Below, in pieces: positions 20,313-31,188 of a DNA stretch of 64,000 bases (positions are counted from its first letter, which is position 1; every line of letters begins with the position of its first letter). The stretch is from Medakamo hakoo (lineage: Eukaryota > Chlorophyta > Trebouxiophyceae > Coccomyxaceae). The stretch is taken from contig CP089465.1 in assembly GCA_026636295.1 (NCBI GenBank), forward strand, positions 124,001 through 188,000. Reading direction: 5' to 3'. A model generated the notes under the pieces. The model saw only the letters and a program-made list of their open reading frames with translations. It was not told the origin of the DNA and ran no database searches. A program made the translations under genes and the position numbers.

Positions 20313-22528
20313 AGTCCGCCGCCATCCCCGCCGCCTTGGCTGGCCGGGACGTCCTGGCCCGCGCCCGCACGGGCACAGGCAAAACCCTGGCCTACCTGCT
20401 GCCTGCCCTGCACGCCATCGCGTCCGCCGCGTCGGCGTCCGACGACGCGTCCGGCGGCCCCGCCCGGTCGCTCGCGCGCGGGTGGCAAGTCCTGATTTTG
20501 GTCCCGACGCGCGAGCTCGTGGAGCAGGTGTGCGACGAGGCGGACGGCCTGGCGTGTGCGGCAGGCCTGCACATCCGTGTCTCCTCCCTCGCCGCGCCGC
20601 CGTCGGCCGGGCCCGGCGGCCGCGCCGCCGCCCACGCGGCGGCGACGTCGCCCGTCCCGGGGAGGGAGGCCGCGCCCGCCCGCGCCGGGCCGCTCGTTGT
20701 CTCCACGCCCGGCAGGCTGGCCGCCGCGCTGCGCGACGGCCGGCTGCGCCCGTCCATGCTCGCCGGCGCGGGCGGCGGCGGCGGACCGCCCTCCGCGGCT
20801 GCGGCGTGCGGCCCCCTGCGCCTGCTGGTCGTGGACGAGGCCGACCTGTTGCTGGCGCTGCCCGGGTACCGGGCCGACGTCGCGTCCGCCGCGCCGGCCA
20901 TCCCGCGCGGCACGCCGGCCATGCTGCTGTCCGCGACGGCGTCCGCGCCCCTGGACGACCTGACGAGCCTGGTCCTGCACAACCCGCTCGTCCTGGACGT
21001 CACCGGCGGCGGCGACGGCGGGGGCGGGGGCGTCGTGCCGGTCGGCGGCGGCGGCCTCTTTGGCTCCGCGCCCACCGCCGCCGGCGCTGCCTCCGGCCTG
21101 ACCCACCACTACTGGGACTGCCCGGACGACGGTGGGCGACTGGCAGCGCTCATCGCCCTGCTCAAGCTGGACGCCGTCGACCGGCGGGTGTTGATTTTCG
21201 TGGGCTCCGACGCCGCGGGCGCGCGCGTCCGCCTCGCGCTCGCGGCGTTTGGCCTCCGCGCCGCCCGCCTCGGGTCGGCCATGCCCCTCAACTCCCGGCA
21301 CCACGCCCTGGCCGAATTCAATAAAGGCGTGTTTGATTACCTGGTCGCCACGGACGACGGCCGGGCGAGTCTGGAAGAGGGAGGCGGCGGCGGCGGCGAT
21401 GGAGGGGCGGAGGAGGCGCCCGCGCCGCGCCTCCCGCCGCCACAGGCCAAGCCGCGCGGCCGCGCCGCCCGACCGCCGCCCCTCGCCGCCGCCGCGTCCG
21501 CCGAATTCGGCGTCGTTCGGGGCGTGGATTTTAAAGGCGTCCGCACCGTCATCAACTACGACGCGCCGCCGTCCGCCACAAGCTACGTGCACCGGGCGGG
21601 GCGGGCTGGGCGGGCGGGGGCGAGCGGCGTGGTCGTCTCGCTCTTCACCCCGCCCGCGCCGTCGCCCGCCACGCCGCCGCCGCCGCCGGCAAAAAAGCAG
21701 CGGGCGCGCAGTGCTGCCGCCCGACTGCCGTCCCCAGGCACGCCGGCCCCCCCACCACCGCCCCTGTCCCGCCCCGCCCTCGAAGCCGCTGTACTGGAAG
21801 GCTGCGGTGGGGCCGAGGGTGGGGGTGCGCCGCCGCGCGACGTGCGCGCTGTGCTCCCCGGGTGGGGCCCCTACCCCAAACTCGCGCCGTCCGCGCCCGC
21901 GGCGCTGCGCTACCGAGTCGACGACGTCGCCCGCGGCCTCACGCCCTCGGCCATCAAGGAAGCCCTGGCCCAAGAACTGCGGCGGGAGCTGCTCAACTCG
22001 TCGCGCCTGGCCTCGCACTTTGCCGCGCGCCCGGCCGACCTCGCCCTCCTCCGCCACGACGCGCCGCTGACGGCGGCCGGCCGCGCCGCCGCGGCGGGCG
22101 GCGTCGTGTCGGGGTCAGGCGGCGGCGGGACGGGCTTGGGCGGCGGCTCGCACCTGGGGCGCGTGCCGCCTTACCTGCGGGCGGCGGTTGGCGTGGCCGA
22201 GGGCGCCGCGCTCGCCGGCCTCGGCGGGCGGCCGACCCCGGGCCGGCGCATCCACAAGAAGAAAAAGGCTGTCACGGCGGACCCGCTGAAGGGAGGCGGC
22301 ACGCCCGCGGCAGGGGCCCCTGCCACGCCCGCGCCCGCCTTCCCCGTCGCGCCCAAGCGCGGCCACGAGGCCGACCTGACGCCCGCGGAAGCGGCGGCCG
22401 CAGAGGCCGGGAGGAAGGCGGCGCGCAAGGCGGCCAAAAAGGCGGGGGGTGCTGCCAGGGGCCCGGGCGCGCCTGCGCTCACGGGCCCGCGCCGCAACAC
22501 GCTCAAGGGCAAGCACCGGCGGCGGTGA
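20031..22528 (+). CDS. DDX56: DEAD-box RNA helicase DDX56/Dbp9
   Basis: Exons 20031-20174 and 20315-22528 give 785 residues. Motifs in order: Q motif ([14 protein letters not shown], ending TPVQ), motif I ARTGTGKT, Ia PTREL, Ib TPGR, II VDEAD, III SAT, IV LIFVGS, V region [17 protein letters not shown]. The long insert between YLVATDD and the FGVVRGVDF segment is the mark of Dbp9/DDX56, which acts in nucleoli on 60S ribosomal precursor assembly. The C-terminal [18 protein letters not shown] and LGRVPPYLR are also typical. The tail is basic and rich in Lys, as expected for nucleolar targeting. Its single intron ends in an uninterrupted run of 31 C directly before AG. Confidence 0.93.
20282..20312 (+). 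repeat. Homopolymer C31 at a 3' splice site
   Basis: Thirty-one consecutive C form the whole polypyrimidine tract of the DDX56 intron and are followed directly by AG. The length should vary by slippage and is a place where assemblies err. Confidence 0.95.
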
Positions 22529-22628
22529 GAAGCTGTAAGAGAACGAGACGAAACAGTTTTTTTTATTTCATCCCACATCCCATCCTCGCAACCCCCCGTC
22601 TTTGTCCGCCGCTGGGAAAGGCAAAAAC

Positions 22629-22651
22629 CGCGCGCGCGCGCGCGCGCGCGC
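22629..22651. repeat. (CG)n alternating tract
   Basis: About eleven CG dinucleotides in a row lie 3' of DDX56 and are capable of Z-DNA formation. Similar tracts occur at 16506-16523 and 32041-32061. Confidence 0.9.
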
Positions 22652-22856
22652 CCGGAAACAAAAGCAAAAAATGTCAGGTAGTGTTTTGTGATACAAACGC
22701 AGGAGGCAATCGCGCGAAAAAGGAAATGAGAAGAGGCCGGACGGGCGGAGGCGGGGAAAAGCAACCGCCCACCCACCCCCCACCCCCCGCTCACCGTCCC
22801 CTCCCTCCCTCAACCACCCTCCCTTCCCTCCCTCTCTCTTCATCTGACCACTCCCT

Positions 22857-24752
22857 TCACTCCGTCGGCTTGTCCGCCTTCTGGTTGTAAAAGCGGGTGC
22901 GGTCGGCCGGGTCAATCCCGATGGCCCACAACTCCGCGTCGGTCAGGTCGTCAGAGCCGCCGCCGCCCGCTTGCAGGGACGACGCGACGGCGGCGTCGAT
23001 GACCGTGTTGTCCGCCGCCAGGAGGGCCGCCGTGTCGCCGGCCGCCATGATGTCCGCGGCCTTTTGGGCGGCGGGGTCGGCGCCGGCGGGCGGTTGGTAG
23101 GTCCATTCCTCGCCCGCGGCCGTCGGCGCGCCGTCGCCCGTCGTGGCGGACGGGTCTTGGCCCTCCACCGCCGCCGCCTGTTCCGCCGGCTGCTGTGTCG
23201 CAGCGTCCGCCTCGCCGCCCTCAGATGGCGCCTCCTGCTCAGGGGAGGAGGCGGACGGCTGGGAGTCGGTCGGCGCCGCGTCTGCCTCGCCAACGCCCTC
23301 GGCGCTGGATGGCCGGGCTTCCCCCGCCGCCGCCACCGTCTCCGCCGGCGCGGCCGCCGACGGCATGGACAAGTCGGCCGCACCTTCCTGCACCGCCCAG
23401 TTCAGCCCCAGGTCGGCCGCCCGGAAAGCGTCAGAGGCGGCGGCGGACGAGGGAGGCGCGCGCACGTCACGCCCGCGCTCGACTGTAACCGCCTCCACCT
23501 CCCCCGCGGGGGAAGAGGAAGAAGGCGGGACCGACGCCGACGCACCGCCGTCCAGCGCCATCACCGCCTGCTGCTGCTGTGCCATGGCCTGGGACAGCGC
23601 CGCCGTCAGGGCCAGGCCCTCCGCCACGAGCGCGGCCTGGCGCTGCTGGTCGGCCGCGGCCGCGGCCGCCGCCTCCTCTGCCCGCTCCTCCGCCGCCGCG
23701 GCAGCCACGGCGCCGCTGTACACAGTTTCCTCGGCCGGCGCCGGAGGGGCAGCACTCAAGGATTGCGCGTCGCCCGGCAGGAGGGCTTTGCGCGTGGTGG
23801 ACGCGACCAGCCGCGCCGAATCCTGCCACCCGCCCGCCACCCACACACGCTCGACAGTGGGTGCGGCGTGCGGGGTGTCGGAGTTGGCGACGGACAGGGG
23901 GGCCGCGCTGATGACAGCGCGCAGGAGCGCGGTCACAGCCACGTCGGAGGGTGCAAGCGCGCCGCAGACGAAGCGGGCCCGGAATTCCAGGGAGTAGTGC
24001 GCGCGCGGTGGCTCGGCGCCGCCGCGCCCGTCGTCACCGTCGCTGCTGTGGCCTTGGTCATTTTTCACGCACGCGGCCGTGAGTGTCACGCCGACCGCCG
24101 GCACATTGGCGGGCCCGCACGCCGTCGTGTCGCCCTCGCGTTGCAGCCAGTCATCGAACGCGATGGCGGCCAGGGCGGCCAGGTGCTTGTGCTCCGCCTT
24201 GGTGCGGGCGGGGGCGGCCCAGCCCTCGTCTGTCGGCGGCGCGTCGTCGGCCGCGGCCGTCGGCCCGAGCCGGCGCCAGGAGAGAGACGGCGCGGGCGAA
24301 GCCGCAGGCGCCATGCCAGCGTCACCTCCCGCTGGCTGCGTCACGCCGGCCGGAGGGGTGTAGGGCAGGGCGCAGGGCAGGGCGGCGGGCGGGGCGGCGG
24401 CGGGCGCGGGCTGTGTTTGTGTGTGGGTTGGTGGTCGGGCGCACAGTGTGAGCACCGGGCGGCGCGCGGCTCCAACCTTGGCGGCGCCGCTGGCACACAG
24501 TGCAGGCCCTCGACCCTCACGCCACCGCTTCGACAGGGTAGACCAGCTATCTTAGGCAGGTGCCGTGTGCGTGGGGTGGGGTGGAGGCGGGCGGAGCGGC
24601 CGCGGTGGGCGCGCCAAGAGTGCGCGCTTTTTTTGGAAACGCAAATGCGGCGAAAAGAAAGAGCCAAGGCAAAAAAAGCAGGCACGCACCGCCGTGTCCG
24701 CCGCGCCGGCGACAGCCATGAAGGCCAGGAGAGACGAGACGACCAGACGCAT
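22857..24752 (-). CDS. Secreted protein of unknown function
   Basis: Exon 1 (24752-24690) encodes a signal peptide, MRLVVSSLLAFMAVAGAADTA; exon 2 (24410-22857) continues PAPAAAPPAALP, giving 538 residues. I inferred this join because both the donor (GTGCGT) and acceptor (AAACACAG) are good and phase fits. The first third has a folded region: EHKHLAALAAIAFDDWLQ, VGVTLTAACVKND, HYSLEFRARFVCGAL and VERVWVAGGWQDSAR. The pattern of one helix followed by strands recalls a cystatin-like fold, but no inhibitor motif is present. The rest is Ala/Glu/Gln-rich and probably disordered, with a short conserved-looking end (DAELWAIGIDPADRTRFYNQ). Function unknown; secretory-pathway location is inferred. Confidence 0.68.
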
Positions 24753-24988
24753 GGCGGTTGGCTGGGGTTGAGCGCGGCAGCACGAACGGAGGAGGAGACG
24801 GTGTTCTGTCGGTCGTGCTGTGAACGCCCGTCGCGCAAGCGCGCCGTCTCGAGACGGCGCGCTTTGCTCACGTCGTCGGGGAGAGAGAGGCGTTCCTCTC
24901 TCTCTCTCTCTCCACACTCCGCCTTTCGGCCTAGTGCTCCCCCTCCCCGCGGGGCTTCGACCCCTCGTCCCTCTGACCACTGGCAGCC
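24753..24988. promoter_or_regulatory. Divergent promoter region with 28-bp palindrome
   Basis: 236 bp between the starts of the secreted-protein gene and FMT. The perfect palindrome at 24837-24864 lies near its midpoint, and a (CT)n tract follows at about 24895-24912. Confidence 0.6.
24837..24864. repeat. Perfect 28-bp palindrome centred on CTCGAG
   Basis: The two 14-base arms AAGCGCGCCGTCTC and GAGACGGCGCGCTT are exact reverse complements with no loop. The next base pair outward does not match. It could be a dimeric transcription-factor site or a cruciform. Confidence 0.95.
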
Positions 24989-26380
24989 ATGACTGTGCTC
25001 TCGACCACCGCTCGCCACGCCGCGTCCCTGGCGGCACGGGCGCCCAGGCTCTCGCTCGCGCCGCCCAATGTGAGCGTGCTGCGTCGGCCGCTGCGCATGG
25101 GCCGGCCCGCAGCCCTCCCCTCGGCCGCCTCCCTCCCCTCTTCCTCCGGGCGGGTAGCCAGGCTGGCCAGTCTCACGACCCGGGCGTCCGGAGCTGAAGA
25201 AGGAACGCCCAGAAACTCAAAGGCCCGCCTCGTTTTCTTGGGCACGCCGCCGCCCGCGGCCGCCGTCCTGGCCACGCTCCTGGACGCGGCGGCCGCGCCG
25301 GGCGCGTCCTTTGAAGTGTCGGCCGTCGTCTCCCAGCCGGCGAAAAGGCAGGGCCGCGGCCGTCGAGCGGCTCCACCGTCCGCCGTGTCGGCGCTGGCCC
25401 TGAGCCGCGGCTTTGCAGCAGGAGACGGCGGCGGCGGACCGGGCGGCGGACCGGGCGGGACGGCCGGCGCGCCGCCCGCCCCGCCCCTCCTCCTCACGCC
25501 CGCCTCCGCGTCCGACCCCGCCTTCCTGGCCGCCCTGGCCGCGCTGGAGCCCGACCTGTGCATCACAGCCGCGTACGGCCTCATCCTGCCGCCCGCCTTC
25601 CTGTCCACGCCGCGGGTAGGCACTTTAAACCTGCACCCCTCCCTGCTGCCGCGCTGGCGCGGCGCGGCGCCCGTCCCCCGCGCCCTGGAGGCGGGCGACG
25701 CCACCACGGGCATTTGCGTGGCGTGGACGGTGGCGGCTCTGGATGCCGGCCCCATTTTCGCGGTGGAGGAGGTGGCCGTCCCGCCCCACGCGACGGCGCC
25801 GGCGCTGCTGGAGGACCTGATGGCCCGGGGCGCCCGCCTGCTGCTGGACCGCCTGCCGGCCGCCCTGGCTTTTCCCGACGGCGCGGCCGCCATGGCGGCG
25901 GGCACGCCGCAGCACGCCACGGGCAGGCAGCCCAGCCACGCGGCCCGCCTGTCAAAGGCGGAGGCGGGCCTCGACTTTTCGGAGCGCGGCGGCGGCCTGG
26001 GCGCCGTGTGGAACAGGTGGCGGGCGTTTGCCGGCTGGCCGGTCGGCTGGGCGGCCGTGCTCGTCGGGGAGCCGGACGCGCCGCCGTCCGACGCCTCGGC
26101 CTGGGTGCCGCTGAAGATTTTGGAGGCCGCGCCCGTGCCGGACGCGGAGGGGGCGGCGGCCGCGGGGCCCGGCGGTCCCGTCAGAGTCTCCACCCCGCGC
26201 GGCGGCCCCCTCCTCTTCCACTGCGCGGGCGGCGGCGCGCTCGCCGCCAGCCGGGTGCAAGCGCCCGGTGGCAAGCCACTCGCGGCGGGTGACTACGTCA
26301 ACGGCCTGGCGGGGCGGGGGCTGTGGGTTGTGCCGCCGCCGGTGGAGGAGGGAGGAGGTGGCGGTGCGGCCGCTGCGTGA
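24989..26380 (+). CDS. FMT: Methionyl-tRNA formyltransferase, organellar
   Basis: A single exon for 463 residues. The enzyme formylates the initiator Met-tRNA for mitochondrial or plastid translation. About 75 N-terminal residues rich in Arg, Ala and Ser form an organelle transit peptide. The catalytic domain opens LVFLGTPPPAAAVL; SAVVSQPAKRQGRGR is the substrate loop; then ITAAYGLILP, NLHPSLLPRWRGAAP (catalytic Asn-x-His and the HPSLLP signature) and TTGICVAWTVAALDAGPI (conserved Asp). The C-terminal domain is recognised by RLSKAEAGLDF and WNRWRAFAGWP. The Gly-rich insert at about residue 150 is unusual. Confidence 0.94.
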   Translation: MTVLSTTARHAASLAARAPRLSLAPPNVSVLRRPLRMGRPAALPSAASLPSSSGRVARLASLTTRASGAEEGTPRNSKARLVFLGTPPPAAAVLATLLDAAAAPGASFEVSAVVSQPAKRQGRGRRAAPPSAVSALALSRGFAAGDGGGGPGGGPGGTAGAPPAPPLLLTPASASDPAFLAALAALEPDLCITAAYGLILPPAFLSTPRVGTLNLHPSLLPRWRGAAPVPRALEAGDATTGICVAWTVAALDAGPIFAVEEVAVPPHATAPALLEDLMARGARLLLDRLPAALAFPDGAAAMAAGTPQHATGRQPSHAARLSKAEAGLDFSERGGGLGAVWNRWRAFAGWPVGWAAVLVGEPDAPPSDASAWVPLKILEAAPVPDAEGAAAAGPGGPVRVSTPRGGPLLFHCAGGGALAASRVQAPGGKPLAAGDYVNGLAGRGLWVVPPPVEEGGGGGAAAA

Positions 26381-26494
26381 GAGAGAGAGCGCGTGTGTGT
26401 CAGACGTCCTCTCACCTCTCTTTTCTTTCCCTCCCCGTTTGGGCTAGGGCGCGGGGTGGGCGTCTGCGCCAAGGCTTAACCTCGCGCGCCGCCA

Positions 26495-27675
26495 ATGCAG
26501 GCACGCGTGCGCTCATCGCTGGGCGCTTCGACGTCAGGACGGGTGGCCGCGGCGCCCGTCGCGGCGCGGCTGGAGCGGCTGCCGATTGTGACGGCCGCCG
26601 TCGTCGCGCAGCCCGCGGCCGCGACCCACGGCCTCACCCGGCGGCTGCATCCCATCCCACCCCGCCGGGACGTGAGCGCAGGCGCTGGACCTGCTGGCGG
26701 AGGCGTCGGCTCCAAGAAAAAATCGACGGGCGGGGCAGAGGTGAGGAGGGCAGCGAGGAATTTTGGCTAGCCCGGGACCGGAGCACATTCCCCAAACCTC
26801 GACCACACCTCAACGCGCCCCGCCCCCCGCCCCCGCCCGCCTCCCCGACACACACACACGGCGCACAGGTCGACACCCCAGGCCGGGCCCTCGTCACGGG
26901 CGTCGCCCTGGCCTACATGGCCCTCATCCTCTTCCTGCCCGCCGCCAACGTGTTTTACCAGGCGTTCCGCAACGGCCCCGGGCCCTTTTTCGAAAACGTG
27001 GTCGACCCCGACTTCTTGCACGCCATAAAGATGACGGCCCTGATGGCGGGCATCGCCGTCCCCATCAACACGGCCTGGGGCGTCGCGGCCGCCCTGCTGA
27101 TCGCGCGCAACGAGTTCCGGGGCAAGGCCGCCCTCCTGTCGCTGCTGGACCTGCCCTTCTCCGTCTCGCCCGTCGTCGCGGGCATGGCGCTCGTCCTCCT
27201 GTATGGCCGGACGGGACTCTTCGCGCCCGCGCTGTCCGCGGCGGGCGGCCTCAAGGTCCTGTACGCGGCGCCCGGCATGGTCCTGGCCACGCTCTTCGTC
27301 ACGCTGCCGTACGTGGCGCGGGAGCTCGTCCCCGTCCTGGAGGCGCTCGACACCGCGGAAGAGGAGGCGGCGTCCACGCTCGGCGCGTCGCGCTGGGCCG
27401 TCTTCCGCCACGTGACCCTGCCCAACATCAAGTGGGGCCTCCTGTACGGCATGGTCCTGACCAACGCCCGCGCCGTCGGCGAGTTTGGCGCGGTCGCCGT
27501 CGTGTCGGGAAACATCGTCGGCCGCACGCAGACGCTCACCCTGTTTGTCGAGTCCGCCTACAAGGAATACAACACGCCCGGCGCGTTTGCGGCGGCGGTG
27601 CTGCTATCGCTTCTGGCGTTTGCGACGCTGTATGTGAAGGACCGGCTGGAGCGGGAGCACGGGGAGGAGATTTGA
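26495..27675 (+). CDS. SULP: Chloroplast sulfate ABC transporter permease (CysT/SulP-type)
   Basis: Exon 1 (26495-26740) encodes an 82-residue transit peptide; exon 2 (26869-27675) encodes the mature permease, 350 residues in all. Sulfate permease of the CysT family imports sulfate through the plastid inner envelope with SULP2, SABC and SBP. Hydrophobic segments begin ALVTGVALAYMALILF, then IKMTALMAGIAVPINTAWG, FSVSPVVAGMALVLLYG and MVLATLFVTLPYVA. The cytoplasmic EAA loop that meets the ATPase is EEEAASTLGASRWAVF, ending in HVTLPNIKWGLLYG. In land plants and many algae the gene is plastid-coded or lost; a nuclear copy with a transit peptide is known in Chlamydomonas. Confidence 0.93.
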
Positions 27676-27810
27676 CTGGGATGTGGTGTGGTGGGGAGGG
27701 GGGGAGGGTGTGTCTGGGATGGAAGAAAGCACACACGCGCGCGGGGGCCTCGCCCCCCACTCCTCGTTTCCGTCCGGCCCAGGGCCACCCCCGCCCCTCC
27801 TCCTGCACCA

Positions 27811-29153
27811 ATGCGCCCCACCCACGCGTTGTCCAGGCCACCCGCCACTCGGCTGGCTGGAGGGCGGACCAATCGGCTGAGCAGCGCCGCAGCAACAGGC
27901 CGGCAGCAGGACGCGGCTGCGGCTGCCGCCGCTGCGCCGGCAAAGCCGCCCGCGCCGCCCCCACTGCGCCGGCCGACCCGCCCGGCCAGCCTGCAGTTTC
28001 AAGCCGAGACGCCGCAGAATGGTATGCGAGATGGGAGATGGAATGCGTGGGATGGGCGTCTCTCGGGCGGGTGACGGAAGGGGGGGGGGGGCGAGGGCAT
28101 GCGTTTTTTTCCTTCTCTTGGCCGCCCTCGCCCCCCGGGCCGGGGCCCTTTCCACCCCGCCCGCCCACTCTCACGGGGCCCGCCCCTCACTCGCACACCA
28201 CCACACCAGGCGCAGCGCCACAGCCTCCACGCCCGCCACCCGCTAAGTCGACGCCACCGGCCCGGCCCAAGGCGCCGGCGGCGCCTTCCGCCGCCCAACC
28301 ACCCGCGACCGTCGCGTCCGCTCCGACCGCTCCGCCCGCCGCCGCGTCCGTGTCGACCTCCGCACCCGCGCCCACCGTGCCCGTCACCTTCCACTGCACC
28401 TTCCGCGTCGAGTACGGCCAATCCCTGCGCGTCGTCGGCTCCCACCCGGCGCTGGGCGCCTGGGCGCTGGCGGACGGCTTGGAGCTGGCGTGGACGCCCG
28501 GAGACGTGTGGACGGGGTCCGCGTCCCTCCCGGCCGGCGCGGTGTGCGAGTACAAGTACGTGCTGATGGATGAGGGCGGACGGGCGGCCGCCTGGCAGCG
28601 CGGCAACAACGCGGTCCTGGCCGTGCTGGAAGGGGACGGCGCGGCGCCAAGTGGGAGTGGCGGTGGCGGCGCGGCGGCCAGGGCACGCCCCGGCAAAACC
28701 CCGCCCGCCTCCGCGCCCGCTCCAGGGGCCGTCGGCCTCCAAGTCTTTGACACGTGGGACGGCTCGCCGGGCGGCTGCGCGCTCGTGGGCCCGTCCGGCG
28801 CGCCCTCCACGCGGGAGGGGCGCCTGGCGGCGTGGGCGGAAGAGGTGGCGGCCGGCCTGGCCGCCGCCCGCACCGAACTGAGGAGCGCGCGCGTGGCGCT
28901 GGCCGCCGCTGCCGCGGACGCGGCCGCTGCCCGGGCAGAGGCGGAGGCGCTGAAGAGGGAGTTGGCGGCGGCGGAGACCGCGCGGCTCGGGGCCGCCGCC
29001 CTCGCGACGGAGCTCCGCGCGGCCAACACCACGCTGCGAGGGCAGCTGCGGGAAAACGCGGCGGCTTTCAGAGCGGCTTTGGAAGCGGCGGCGGGCCTGC
29101 TGGATGAGGACGGCGAGGGGGAAGGGGGTGGAGGGCCGGGCGGGCGGAGGTGA
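27811..29153 (+). CDS. CBM20 starch-binding protein with coiled coil
   Basis: Exons 27811-28021 and 28210-29153 give 384 residues. Residues 1-75 form a probable plastid transit peptide (Arg/Ala/Ser-rich), then a Pro/Ala linker, then a carbohydrate-binding module of family 20: VTFHCTFRVEYGQSLRVVGS, HPALGAWALADGLELAW, WTGSASLPAGAVCEYKYVL and the QRGNNAV loop. The aromatic residues that stack on glucose (W of LGAW, W of ELAW, the WQRGNN site) are kept. The C-terminal 100 residues are Ala/Glu/Arg-rich with heptad-like spacing and form a coiled coil. This layout, without a catalytic domain, resembles plastid scaffold proteins that bring starch enzymes to the granule (PTST-like), although those carry CBM48. 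Confidence 0.83.
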
Positions 29154-29292
29154 GGGCAACAACGCAAAACGAAGGTTGTGGCCAGGTTTTTTAACGCGGG
29201 CGCTGGCCCACACACTCGCACACAAAACAAGCGGGGAGGAGAGTGAGGGGGGCGCGGCCCGCCCACTCTGGCTCTTTCAGTTCAGACGCACG

Positions 29293-31188
29293 ATGACAGA
29301 CCCGGCCACTGCACCGCCACCAGCCCGCCGCTTTACGGGCGTGCGGGCCAAGGCAGCGGCTGGAGGAGAGGGCGGCGAGAGCGGCAGCGGCGCGGCGGCA
29401 GCCGACGCGACTCCGTCCACCTCGACCTCCACCGCCCTGGCGCCCGCTCCGCCGCCAGCCGGGCCCCGTCGGTTTGTGAGGCAACAGGTGAGGAAGGCTA
29501 GAGACAGGTCGTGCGTGTGATGCGGCCCGAAAACCAAGGCGCGCCTCGGTTTGCTCGCACCGCATGCGGCACTCCCCCCCGCCCCGGTCCGATGCCTCCC
29601 CAGCCGCAGCCCAGAACCCACCGCCCCTCACCCCCCTCCCGTCCCATGCACACAGATCCCCGACGACATCCTGCACGACCCGGCCCTGGCCGCCGCCGCG
29701 TCAGCCCTGCCGCCCAACTATGCCTTCGAACTGCCCAAGACCATTTGGCGGCTCCGGGGCTGGGGCTCCAAGAAACCGGCGCTCCAGTTCCCGGAGGGCC
29801 TGCTGCTCTTCGCGACGACGCTGGCCGACATCATAGCGGCCTTCGTCCCGGGGTGCGCCCCCCTCATCCTGGGCGACGTCGCGTACGGCGCGTGCTGCGT
29901 GGACGACCGGGCGGCGGCGGCGGCCGGCGCGGACGCCCTGGTCCACTACGGCCACTCCTGCCTCGTCCCCGCGCCGTCCTGCGTCCTGCCCGTCCTGTAC
30001 GTGTTTGTGGACGTGGGCGCGGACGCGGACCACCTGGTGCGGAGTGTGGTGGCCGGGTTCAGCGGCGGCGTGCCGACGGCGGCGGTGGGGGGCGGCGGCG
30101 GCGAGGGGGGAGGAGGGCAGGGTGGTCGGGGTGGCGTGAGCGCGCCCGCTGCCGCGCCGCCCCCTCCCCCGCCGCCGCCGGCCGCCACGCCCACGCCCTC
30201 TCTCCCGCACCTGGCCCTGGCCGGCACCATCCAATTCGGGTCCACCGTCGCCGCGGCGGCGGCGGGGCTGCGTGCGGCCGGCTTCCGCGTGTCCATCCCG
30301 CAAGCGCGCCCGCTGTCGCCCGGCGAGGTCCTGGGCTGCACGGCGCCTCGGCTGGGCGGGGCGGGGCCGGCCCCGCCTCGGCGGAGGGGCGACGTCGCGT
30401 CCGAGGGTGGCGGCGAGGCCGGCGGCGGCGGCGGCGGCAGCCCCCCGCACCCGGACGCGCTGGTCTTCGTCGCGGACGGCCGGTTCCACATGGAGGCCCT
30501 GATGATTGCCAACCCGGCCCTCCCCGCCTTTCGGTACTGCCCGTACGGGCGGACGCTCACCCGTGAATCGTACGACCATGCGGGCATGCGGGCGGCGCGG
30601 GCGGCGGCGGTGCGGGCCGCGAGGGCTAGCCTGCGCCCGGCGGCGGGGGGAGGCGAGCGCGGCGGCCGCGTGTGTTGGGGCCTCGCCCTCTCCACGCTCG
30701 GCCGCCAGGGCTCGTCCTCCCGCCTGGTGGCCAGGCTGAGCGCCGCCATGCGCGCGCGCGGCGTCCGGCCGGTCACCGTCCTGGTGTCCGAGGTGACGCC
30801 CGCCAAGATCGGGGCGCTGTGCGGGCGGGGCGGCGGCGGCCAAGGCGGCGCGGCCAGCGGCGGTCCCACGCTGGGTGCCTGGGTGCAAGTCGCGTGCCCG
30901 CGCCTGTCCATCGATTGGGGCGAGGGCTTTGCGGCGCCGGTGCTGACGCCGTATGAAGCGCTGGTGGCGCTTGGCGCCGCGCCCGGGTGGTGGGCGGGCG
31001 AGGGCGAGGGCGGGGCCGGCGGGAGCGCCGCCGGCGGGTGCGGCGAGTGCGGGGGCGGCGGCGGCGGGTCGTGCGGCAGCTCCTCCATCCCCACCGACGC
31101 CGAAGCGCTGGCGGCTCGGCCGTACCCCATGGATTTCTACGCCGCGGATGGCGGGGCCTGGGGGGCGTGGCACGGGCTGAAGGACTGA
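29293..31188 (+). CDS. DPH1: Diphthamide biosynthesis protein 1
   Basis: Exons 29293-29487 and 29656-31188 give 575 residues. DPH1 with DPH2 is an iron-sulfur radical enzyme that moves the 3-amino-3-carboxypropyl group of SAM to a His of elongation factor 2, the first step to diphthamide in the cytosol. Marks: IPDDILHDPAL, FELPKTIWRLR, LQFPEGLLLFATTLADI, GDVAYGACCVDD (first cluster Cys), LVHYGHSCLVP, DGRFHMEALMIANP, YDPYGR-like YCPYGRTLTRE (second Cys region) and VACPRLSIDWG (third Cys). The second exon carries Gly-rich inserts not seen in the yeast protein. The usual residue count is about 430; the inserts explain the excess. Confidence 0.94.

Noticed and set aside
20844-20855. Suspected loss of the DEAD motif in DDX56
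   Set aside because: On reading, the sequence is VVDEADLLL, so the motif is canonical.
19949-22057. Minus-strand ORF of 702 codons over DDX56
   Set aside because: DEAD-box motifs on the plus strand fix the coding frame.
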